From NCBI GenBank assembly GCA_027083075.1, contig JALWQQ010000127.1:1-5556 (forward strand): 5,556 nucleotides of DNA, written 5' to 3'. The position numbers and the translations under genes are program-made. The stretch comes from Campylobacteraceae bacterium. Lineage in GTDB: Bacteria > Campylobacterota > Campylobacteria > Campylobacterales > Sulfurovaceae. A model generated the notes under the pieces. That model was not told the DNA's origin. It saw only the letters and a program-made list of their open reading frames with translations, and made no database searches. This document shows, piece by piece, positions 1-4,972 of the stretch (positions within the stretch are counted from its first letter, which is position 1; every line of letters begins with the position of its first letter).

Positions 1-1075
1 GTTTGCGCGTAGCATCTATCGTATCGTTTGCAGAGTGATCAACGCCGAAAGCGCCGAGCGACTCTATCGCGATATGGTGCTCAGGCGTCCCGATAAGGGT
101 ACTTTCATCTTCGACAAAGAGAGTCTGCATCTCTATCGCATCGATTGGGAAGCGCCATTGGAGTATTTCCCTGAAGGGGTGCCCGAGACACTGCCCGATA
201 TCGTCTTTCAGATCGGCAGCGGACTTTACGGTGTACGCGACAAAGAGGGAAGATTTGACGAAGAGCGCTACAAAAAGGTGATGCGCTTTTGTCGCATGAC
301 GGAGATCAAGATCGCCCAAGGCGCCAAACAAACAGGCGGTAAACTCCTTGCTGCTAAAGTGAGTGACGACATCGCCTACTATCGCGGCGTAGAGCCACAC
401 AAAGATCTCATTAGTCCCAACCGCTTCCCTTATGCTGGCAGCGAAGCGGAACTTCTCGACTTCGTTGCCCGGCTGCAAGAGCTCTCAGGCAAGCCTGTCG
501 GCTTTAAGATCGTCATCTCCGATCGTGAAAACTTCGAACGCTACGCCGTAGCGATGCGTCAACGCCTCGATGAGGGCAAGTCGCTTCCGGACTTTATCAC
601 GATCGACGGTGGAGACGGGGGCTCGGCTACCGCACCGTTAGAGATGATGAGCCGCATCGGTCTAAGCATTCGCGATGCACTCTTGATCGTCGATGAGGTT
701 TTGCACGCGTACGATCTGCGTTCACAGCTCAAGATCATCGCCGCAGAGAAGGTGCTTACGCCTGACGATGCCGCCTTGCTTTTTGCACACGGCGCCGATT
801 TTGTCAATATTGCACGCGGTTTTATGATCGCGGCAGGCTGCATCCGTGCGCGCGAATGTTCGGGTGCGGGCGGCAGGCACTGCCCCGTCGGGCTTGCTAC
901 GATGAATGAAGCCAAACGCAGTAAGTTTTTGGTACAAAACAAGGCGCAAAGCGTTGCCAATTATCACGATGCGTTTATCAAAGGCTTGCGCGATCTGCTT
1001 GCCGTACTTGCCGTACCTTCGGTGGAGAAGCTCAACCCGAAAATGGTGATAGAAAACAGGGTCGATGAGGTTTGA
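1..1075 (+). CDS. FMN-binding glutamate synthase family protein (5'-truncated by window edge)
   Basis: C-terminal part of a protein related to the FMN/iron-sulfur synthase domain of glutamate synthase (COG0069 type). That domain takes ammonia and 2-oxoglutarate to glutamate in the true enzyme. The frame is open from base 2, so the GTG at 35 is internal and the start lies outside; about 357 residues are visible and stand-alone family members are usually near 500. Numbering from the codon at 35: EIKIAQGAKQTGGKL (90-104) matches the family IAQGAKPGxGGxL segment, ITIDGGDGGSATAP (188-201) matches the glycine-rich flavin/substrate loop, and C269, C275 and C283 match the 3Fe-4S ligand motif ending in CPVGLAT. 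The Cys spacing is C-x5-C-x7-C, longer than the C-x5-C-x4-C of classical GltB. No C-terminal GXGXG domain follows and no gltD partner is visible, so the reaction is uncertain. Family assignment is firm; true glutamate synthase activity is not shown. Confidence 0.9.
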   Translation, partial: FARSIYRIVCRVINAESAERLYRDMVLRRPDKGTFIFDKESLHLYRIDWEAPLEYFPEGVPETLPDIVFQIGSGLYGVRDKEGRFDEERYKKVMRFCRMTEIKIAQGAKQTGGKLLAAKVSDDIAYYRGVEPHKDLISPNRFPYAGSEAELLDFVARLQELSGKPVGFKIVISDRENFERYAVAMRQRLDEGKSLPDFITIDGGDGGSATAPLEMMSRIGLSIRDALLIVDEVLHAYDLRSQLKIIAAEKVLTPDDAALLFAHGADFVNIARGFMIAAGCIRARECSGAGGRHCPVGLATMNEAKRSKFLVQNKAQSVANYHDAFIKGLRDLLAVLAVPSVEKLNPKMVIENRVDEV

Positions 1076-1081
1076 TTTGGA

Positions 1082-1087
1082 TAAAAT
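1082..1087 (+). promoter_or_regulatory. possible -10 element of prfB
   Basis: TAAAAT differs from TATAAT at one base. It lies in the 40-base gap between the upstream stop codon and prfB, 28 bases before the ATG. No -35 box and no TG extension are visible. prfB could also be read through from the upstream gene, so this is a weak call. Confidence 0.4.
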
Positions 1088-1100
1088 AGCGTTAAAAAAG

Positions 1101-1105
1101 TAAGG
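1101..1105 (+). promoter_or_regulatory. ribosome binding site of prfB
   Basis: TAAGG sits 10 bases before the ATG at 1116. It is the only Shine-Dalgarno-like run in the gap and supports that start, which also gives the expected N-terminus for release factor 2. Confidence 0.5.
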
Positions 1106-1115
1106 CATAGACGCT

Positions 1116-2219
1116 ATGGATGCATACGAATACGGTGAGCTGCTCAAGCGGCTTGAGACCAAGATGCACAACATCACCAATATCGTAAAACCCGAGTCGC
1201 TTAGAGAGAGGCTCGAAGAGATAGAGGCGATGCAGCAATCACCCGACTTTTGGAGCGATGCCGCCAAGGCGGGTGCCATCTCGAGAGAGAAGACCAAAAC
1301 GGAGCGCATACTGGCAACCTACGACGATGCCAAGGCGGCACTCGAGGATGCCAAAGAGTACTTTGAACTTGCCAAGAGCGAAAACGATGACGAGACGCTC
1401 GAGATGCTCTTTGAGGATGCCGAGAGTTTGGAGTCGCATATCAAAGCACTTGAGGTGCAGATGATGCTCAGCGGTGAGCACGATGCCAACAATGCTATCG
1501 TCACGATCCACCCCGGTGCGGGCGGTACGGAGTCGCAAGATTGGGCGAGCATGCTCTACCGAATGTATCTACGCTGGGCGGAGCGACACGACTTCAAAGT
1601 AGAGGTCTTAGACTACCAGCCGGGCGAAGAGGCGGGCATCAAAGATGCCAGTTTCATCATCAAAGGCGAAAACGCCTACGGCTATCTCAAAGCCGAAAAC
1701 GGTATCCATCGCTTGGTGCGTATCAGTCCTTTTGATAGCAATGCCAAACGCCACACCTCTTTTACCTCGGTGATGGTTTCGCCCGAGATCGACGATGATA
1801 TCGAGATAGAGATCGAAGAGAAGGATATCCGCATCGACACCTACCGCTCAAGCGGTGCGGGCGGACAACATGTTAACACCACCGACTCGGCGATCCGCAT
1901 CACCCACATCCCTACAGGCATCGTCGTGCAGTGTCAAAACGACCGTAGTCAACACAAAAACAAAGCTTCGGCGATGAAGATGCTCAAATCCCGCCTCTAC
2001 GAATACGAACTTGCCAAGAAGCAAGCCAAACTCGACGGCATCGAAAAGAGCGATATCGGCTGGGGACACCAGATACGCTCCTATGTCTTGCAGCCCTACC
2101 GTCAAGTCAAAGATAACCGTAGCAACCAAGCCTATACCAATGTCGATGCGATACTCGACGGCGATATAGACAAACTCATCGAAGATGTACTTATCGCCCA
2201 AGCCAAAGAGGTCGGCTAA
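1116..2219 (+). CDS. prfB: peptide chain release factor 2
   Basis: Release factor 2 recognises UGA and UAA in the ribosomal A site and triggers hydrolysis of peptidyl-tRNA. The 367-residue length is normal for the family. An N-terminal helical domain with the segment SPDFW (42-46) is followed by [18 protein letters not shown]. The stop-codon-reading tripeptide is SPF at 204-206, which marks RF2 rather than RF1 (PxT). The catalytic loop SGAGGQHVN has GGQ at 249-251, and [10 protein letters not shown] follows. The frame is continuous from ATG 1116. Many bacterial prfB genes carry an in-frame UGA near codon 26 with a CUUUGA slippery site that autoregulates synthesis by +1 frameshifting; none is present here, which fits what I know of Campylobacterota. 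The gene ends tail to tail with the ABC ATPase gene, the stop codons overlapping in the tetranucleotide CTAA. Confidence 0.98.
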   Translation: MDAYEYGELLKRLETKMHNITNIVKPESLRERLEEIEAMQQSPDFWSDAAKAGAISREKTKTERILATYDDAKAALEDAKEYFELAKSENDDETLEMLFEDAESLESHIKALEVQMMLSGEHDANNAIVTIHPGAGGTESQDWASMLYRMYLRWAERHDFKVEVLDYQPGEEAGIKDASFIIKGENAYGYLKAENGIHRLVRISPFDSNAKRHTSFTSVMVSPEIDDDIEIEIEEKDIRIDTYRSSGAGGQHVNTTDSAIRITHIPTGIVVQCQNDRSQHKNKASAMKMLKSRLYEYELAKKQAKLDGIEKSDIGWGHQIRSYVLQPYRQVKDNRSNQAYTNVDAILDGDIDKLIEDVLIAQAKEVG

Positions 2220-2869
2220 ACAACAGGGCTTAAGCGCTTGTCGCGCAAACGATAGTGCGCATCACACCCCTTGGCGATCTCCTCGTCATGCGTTACCAAC
2301 ACCAACCCGGCATTCTCTTTTGCAACATACGCCTTGAGTACATCGATCACCAAAGCGGCGGTCTGTTTGTCAAGATTGCCGGTCGGCTCATCTGCAAAGA
2401 GGATGCGCGGCTTCTTTGCCAAAACACGGGCGATCGAAACGCGCTGCTGCTGACCACCCGAGAGCTCTCCGATCTTACGGTCGATCACCTCGGCGATCTC
2501 AAGCCGCTCCAAAAGCCACGGGTCTATCTCACGTTTGGCCAACAGCGTTGCGACTTCGAGATTTTCCCTGCCGGTCATCCCCTTAAAGAGATAGTGAAAT
2601 TGAAAGACGATCCCAAGATCGAAGCGGCGCAACGCCTCTACTTCGGCATTTTTTAGTGTATAGATATCGCGTCCGAAGAGCCTCACCGTTCCTTTTTGAG
2701 GCGCTAAAAAGGTCGAAAAGATATGCAATAGCGTCGACTTGCCCGATCCGCTACGTCCGGTGATCGCCTTACTCTCACCGCCGCGAAGCGTCAACGATAC
2801 CTCTTCGAAGAGAGGATAATCAAATGCATGTGCCACACCCTGTGCTTCCAATAATATACCGTCCGACAT
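2216..2869 (-). CDS. ABC transporter ATP-binding protein, LolD-like
   Basis: A 217-residue ABC ATPase of the LolD/MacB/FtsE family. These cytoplasmic subunits drive membrane partners that extract lipoproteins or substrates from the inner membrane rather than importing solutes. All nucleotide-binding motifs are intact: Walker [10 protein letters not shown] (38-46, Lys44), Q-loop Gln90 within VFQFHYLF, signature LSGGQQQR (136-143), Walker B ILFADE (156-161) with catalytic Glu161, the typical EPTGNLD, and switch His194 in VTHD. The phrase VFQFHYLF is closest to LolD (release of outer-membrane lipoproteins, with LolC/LolE) but FtsE or a MacB-type exporter is not excluded. No permease gene is visible on either side, so the partner must be encoded elsewhere. 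The ATG at 2869 has AGGA 10 bases upstream (2880-2883). The gene is monocistronic here, with its own promoter, and overlaps the end of prfB by 4 bases. Confidence 0.93.
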   Translation of the reverse strand: MSDGILLEAQGVAHAFDYPLFEEVSLTLRGGESKAITGRSGSGKSTLLHIFSTFLAPQKGTVRLFGRDIYTLKNAEVEALRRFDLGIVFQFHYLFKGMTGRENLEVATLLAKREIDPWLLERLEIAEVIDRKIGELSGGQQQRVSIARVLAKKPRILFADEPTGNLDKQTAALVIDVLKAYVAKENAGLVLVTHDEEIAKGCDAHYRLRDKRLSPVV

Positions 2870-2910
2870 CCAATACTCATCCTGCTTACTTTTACCGCAG
2901 TGCGGAAGAT

Positions 2911-2919
2911 ATCATAGCA
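2911..2919 (-). promoter_or_regulatory. extended -10 promoter of the LolD-like ATPase gene
   Basis: Read on the minus strand this is TGC-TATGAT, an extended -10 element one base from consensus. The predicted transcription start is near 2904, giving a leader of roughly 35 bases before the ATG at 2869. No -35 box is apparent. Confidence 0.55.
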
Positions 2920-2973
2920 TAATTTTATACTTCGATAGGGGTTTTGAAGAAAAATCGCTGAAGCCGAAACATT

Positions 2974-2993
2974 AAAAAGTGCCGATGCGACAC
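2974..2993 (-). terminator. intrinsic terminator of the lipoprotein gene
   Basis: On the minus strand, 9 bases after the lipoprotein stop codon, GTGTCG-CAT-CGGCAC can form a 6-bp stem (five Watson-Crick pairs and one G-U) with a 3-base loop, directly followed by TTTTT. This is the usual form of a Rho-independent terminator, though the stem is short. It separates the lipoprotein transcript from the ATPase gene downstream. Confidence 0.65.
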
Positions 2994-3002
2994 AACAGCA
3001 TA

Positions 3003-3713
3003 TCAATACCCGTTAGTGTCGCCCATACCATTCTCGACATTTTCTATACCGTCGACTCTTCCGTTTCCGTTAGTATCATCCATGATGTCCGGTCGACCGT
3101 TGCCGTTGCGATCCTCCCATCCGTCCGGTGTATGGTCGCCGTTTCTGTCTTCGGCGCTATCGGGAAGACCGTTACCGTCTCTGTCAAACGGGTTGTTTTG
3201 ATCATCCAGCGCATCACCCTGCAACGAAACGGGTACTACATTGACGGGTTGATCATTGAGATGATCGCCGTTTCTATCATTTGCCTGAGCATAAGTTGCC
3301 GGAAGATCGACATAGCCCAAGTCACTATCGCCACTTATTTTAATCGCTCTTTTCCCATTGATCTTCACGGGTGTAACAACACGCTGGGTGGGATTGTTAG
3401 GATTGGTAGTCATTACCAATCTACAAGGCGTATTGATCGGAACTTGTAGTGAAAACGGATGCTGTACGGTGCCATTGTTGTTCGAGACGGTATGCGCATA
3501 GGTACCGTCGTCACAATATGCCTCTATATAGGTTCCGGGAACCGTACCGGTAATCCTTGCGCTTGGTGCCGTACTCGGAGTACTACTGTTTCCGGGCAAT
3601 GCACCGGGAAAATGCTCATTGTTTTCATAAGCGCCGTTATTGTCGGATCCTCCGCCGCAAGCCGTAAAGAGAAAGGAACCGACCGCAAGCATTACAACTG
3701 CTATCTTTTTCAT
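3003..3713 (-). CDS. lipoprotein with C-terminal thrombospondin type 3 / EF-hand-like repeats
   Basis: I do not recognise a named family for this 236-residue protein. It starts with a lipoprotein signal peptide: MKK, a hydrophobic run, then FTAC with acceptor Cys19. Gly follows the Cys rather than the inner-membrane retention Asp of E. coli, so outer-membrane sorting is expected. A low-complexity Asn/Gly/Pro/Ser linker (20-52) leads to a probable beta-sandwich-like segment (53-140) with only two cysteines, C67 and C97, which could pair. The C-terminus is strongly acidic: residues 177-224 are four contiguous 12-residue units of the form DxNGNGxPDxxE, matching EF-hand loop spacing (1, 3, 5, 9, 12). 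This resembles the thrombospondin type 3 repeats of bacterial surface proteins. A strong ribosome binding site decides the ATG at 3713. A surface or periplasmic calcium-binding role is inference; the gene has its own promoter and terminator. Confidence 0.88.
   Translation of the reverse strand: MKKIAVVMLAVGSFLFTACGGGSDNNGAYENNEHFPGALPGNSSTPSTAPSARITGTVPGTYIEAYCDDGTYAHTVSNNNGTVQHPFSLQVPINTPCRLVMTTNPNNPTQRVVTPVKINGKRAIKISGDSDLGYVDLPATYAQANDRNGDHLNDQPVNVVPVSLQGDALDDQNNPFDRDGNGLPDSAEDRNGDHTPDGWEDRNGNGRPDIMDDTNGNGRVDGIENVENGMGDTNGY
3042..3185 (-). repeat. four tandem 12-residue Ca-loop repeats (36 bp period) within the lipoprotein gene
   Basis: Units at residues 177-188, 189-200, 201-212 and 213-224 are DRDGNGLPDSAE, DRNGDHTPDGWE, DRNGNGRPDIMD and DTNGNGRVDGIE. 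Each has Asp at 1, Asp/Asn at 3 and 5, Asp at 9 and an acid at 12. They abut with no intervening helix, which favours a thrombospondin type 3 wire over true EF-hands. A degenerate copy (DRNGDHLNDQPV, 146-157) precedes the array and a cut-off start (DTNGY) ends the protein. Confidence 0.85.
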
Positions 3714-3718
3714 TTTGC

Positions 3719-3725
3719 CCTCCTT
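3719..3725 (-). promoter_or_regulatory. strong ribosome binding site of the lipoprotein gene
   Basis: AAGGAGG on the minus strand, a near-perfect anti-Shine-Dalgarno match, lies 5 bases before the ATG at 3713. It is the strongest such site in the window and fixes the start codon. Confidence 0.85.
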
Positions 3726-3744
3726 GCATAATAGTTATACGAGA

Positions 3745-3753
3745 ATTATAACA
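3745..3753 (-). promoter_or_regulatory. extended -10 promoter of the lipoprotein gene
   Basis: The minus strand reads TGT-TATAAT, a perfect extended -10. The predicted start near 3738 gives a leader of about 25 bases, which holds the ribosome binding site. The region where a -35 box would lie (about 3768-3773) falls inside the inverted repeat at 3767-3780. Confidence 0.7.
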
Positions 3754-3766
3754 ATGGAGGCATAAT

Positions 3767-3780
3767 CCGTTTGTAAACGG
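3767..3780. repeat. perfect inverted repeat, candidate operator upstream of the lipoprotein gene
   Basis: CCGTTT-GT-AAACGG has two perfect 6-base arms around 2 central bases. It sits over the -35 region of the lipoprotein promoter. A 2-base loop and absence of a following T-run on the minus strand argue against a terminator for rsmE, so a binding site for a dimeric regulator is the more likely reading. No regulator is encoded nearby. Confidence 0.4.
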
Positions 3781-3815
3781 TAGGTTAGCGTTTTGTTAAC
3801 ATATCGAAGGGTTTA

Positions 3816-4481
3816 CTACAATAATAACTTTGCGGCAACGGCACATGCGGCACTCTCGCTTCGCAAGATAAGCGGCGTATCGAAGCCGACAATGCGTCCC
3901 GTAAAACGTCTGCGCTCCGCCTCGGTAAAGCCACCTTCGCAACCGACCAATACCGTTTCGATATCGGGCGAACTCAGTGAAGCATCCGGCGCAAAGTCAA
4001 GTAGATAAGTCTCGGGGTGCTCTTGTAAAAAGGCATCGAGCGTCGGATAGAAAGCAAGCTGCATCATCTCGCTTCTACCACACTGTTGCGAGGCGTTGAG
4101 CAATATCTTCTCCAAACGCTTAGCATCGAGACGAAAATCTTTTTGAGAGCGCTCGCAGTAGATAAAGCTCAACTGCGACACCCCCATCTCGTTAAGCGAA
4201 GGCAGTTGCTTTTCGATCCGCTTGGGGTCGATCATGCACCAAGCGATGTGCAGATAACGCGATGCGGCGACGCGCAACGTTTGCGCATCAAGCAGGCGCA
4301 ATACGGCGCGCCTCTTCTCTACCGTCTCTATGCGGTAGCTATAGGCGATGCCGTCACGTAGATTTCTAAGCACGATCGTCTCGCCGACCCTATGGCGGCG
4401 CACCTTGAAAAGATAGCGATAGCTATCGCCCTCGATCACCCTTTCGGCATCTCCCGCCCTTTCATCAAAGAGATAACGCAT
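3816..4481 (-). CDS. rsmE: 16S rRNA (uracil(1498)-N(3))-methyltransferase
   Basis: RsmE uses S-adenosylmethionine to methylate N3 of U1498 of 16S rRNA in the assembled 30S subunit. At 221 residues it is a little shorter than the E. coli enzyme (about 243). An N-terminal PUA-like RNA-binding domain (about 1-70; YLFKVRRHRVGE near 23-34) is followed by the knotted SPOUT domain. That domain has KRIEKQLPSLNEMGVSQL (87-104), NASQQCGRSEMM (129-140), the cofactor loop VGCEGGFTEAE (179-189) and LRSESAACAVAAKLL (206-220). Most homologues I know have GPEGG where this one has GCEGG; the rest of the loop is intact. The ATG lies 3 bases after the stop of the upstream membrane-protein gene, and no clear Shine-Dalgarno sequence precedes it, so translational coupling is likely. 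No convincing terminator is seen after its stop. Confidence 0.95.
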   Translation of the reverse strand: MRYLFDERAGDAERVIEGDSYRYLFKVRRHRVGETIVLRNLRDGIAYSYRIETVEKRRAVLRLLDAQTLRVAASRYLHIAWCMIDPKRIEKQLPSLNEMGVSQLSFIYCERSQKDFRLDAKRLEKILLNASQQCGRSEMMQLAFYPTLDAFLQEHPETYLLDFAPDASLSSPDIETVLVGCEGGFTEAERRRFTGRIVGFDTPLILRSESAACAVAAKLLL

Positions 4482-4484
4482 CGT

Positions 4485-4919
4485 CTAACTAAGCTTGAGT
4501 ATGCCCTTGAACTCCAAGACCTTCATCACTACCACCATCGCCACAAGCAGCAGCTCCAAAAGCCCTATCTTGACAAACGCGCCTCTCAGTAACGCAAAGG
4601 TGCTCTCTTTTTGCACATTGGCATGCTTGATCAGTTTATACTTTTTGATCTCGATATACATCAACGCTACCCAAGCGACGATCATCACGATCGTACTCGC
4701 ACTCCATGGCAGTTTTCCGACAAAGATCGCCACGATACCGCTAAAGGCGATCATCGTTGCCAGCGCCTGAAAGATCATCGTATAGATAAAGCTTGCCTTG
4801 CGAAATCCCAACGGGTTGCGCCGACTCATCAAAGGCACCACGATCAAGCCCGTCAAAATAAATGCCAAAAAGGCTTTGACCAATACACTATGCGCCGTGA
4901 GTATCTCGCCTACCATCAT
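4485..4919 (-). CDS. conserved-type integral membrane protein, function unknown
   Basis: I do not recognise the family. The 144-residue protein has four likely membrane helices at about 11-30, 43-67, 74-91 and 113-134. Basic residues cluster in the loop between helices 1 and 2 (SRRNPLGFRK, 32-41) and after helix 3 (IKKYKLIKH, 91-99). By the positive-inside rule both loops are cytoplasmic and both termini periplasmic. There is no signal peptide, cysteine or obvious catalytic motif. ATG 4919 has AAGG 7 bases upstream (4927-4930); a second ATG immediately follows at 4916. It stands 3 bases upstream of rsmE on the same strand, so the two are almost certainly co-transcribed, and it is divergent from moeA. 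The tight link with rsmE does not by itself give a function. Confidence 0.85.
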   Translation of the reverse strand: MMVGEILTAHSVLVKAFLAFILTGLIVVPLMSRRNPLGFRKASFIYTMIFQALATMIAFSGIVAIFVGKLPWSASTIVMIVAWVALMYIEIKKYKLIKHANVQKESTFALLRGAFVKIGLLELLLVAMVVVMKVLEFKGILKLS

Positions 4920-4933
4920 CTTAAAGCCTTCGT

Positions 4934-4942
4934 TGCTATAAT
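4934..4942 (+). promoter_or_regulatory. extended -10 promoter of moeA
   Basis: TGC-TATAAT is a perfect extended -10 element on the plus strand, in the 53-base divergent gap. The predicted start is near 4949, about 24 bases before the moeA ATG. No -35 box is evident; that position falls within the start of the divergent membrane-protein gene. Confidence 0.65.
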
Positions 4943-4961
4943 TTTTGTCATCTTAGTAAAA

Positions 4962-4966
4962 AAAGG
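4962..4966 (+). promoter_or_regulatory. ribosome binding site of moeA
   Basis: AAAGG at the end of an A-rich run lies 6 bases before the ATG at 4973 and supports that start. Confidence 0.6.
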
Positions 4967-4972
4967 TAAACG

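Noticed and set aside
35..37. GTG as the true start of the glutamate-synthase homologue
   Set aside because: The frame stays open to base 2 with family-like sequence before it, and the family is longer; the gene is cut by the window edge.
1072..1085. FNR/CRP-like site TTGATTTGGATAAA before prfB
   Set aside because: It matches TTGAT-N4-ATCAA at nine of ten positions, but it begins within the stop codon of the upstream gene and overlaps the putative -10. A release factor is not an expected target, and a chance match is likely in AT-rich promoter sequence.
722..1309. Long minus-strand open frame across the 3' end of the first gene and prfB
   Set aside because: It lies antisense to two well-identified genes, has no family resemblance, and is explained by their codon bias.
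2950..2970. Second hairpin before the TTTTT run at 2951-2955 (minus strand)
   Set aside because: Only a 3-bp stem with an unusable 2-base loop can be drawn; the hairpin at 2979-2993 is much better.
3042..3185. Dockerin domain (cellulosome type) for the Asp-rich repeats
   Set aside because: Dockerins have two 22-24-residue F-hand units with a helix each; here the 12-residue loops abut directly.
2979..3449. 156-codon plus-strand open frame opposite the lipoprotein gene
   Set aside because: Its Val/Ser/Ile-rich translation is the complement of the Asp/Asn/Gly repeat codons; the minus-strand gene has a signal peptide, ribosome binding site, promoter and terminator.
3767..3780. Inverted repeat as the terminator of rsmE
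   Set aside because: The central spacer is only 2 bases and no T-run follows on the minus strand.
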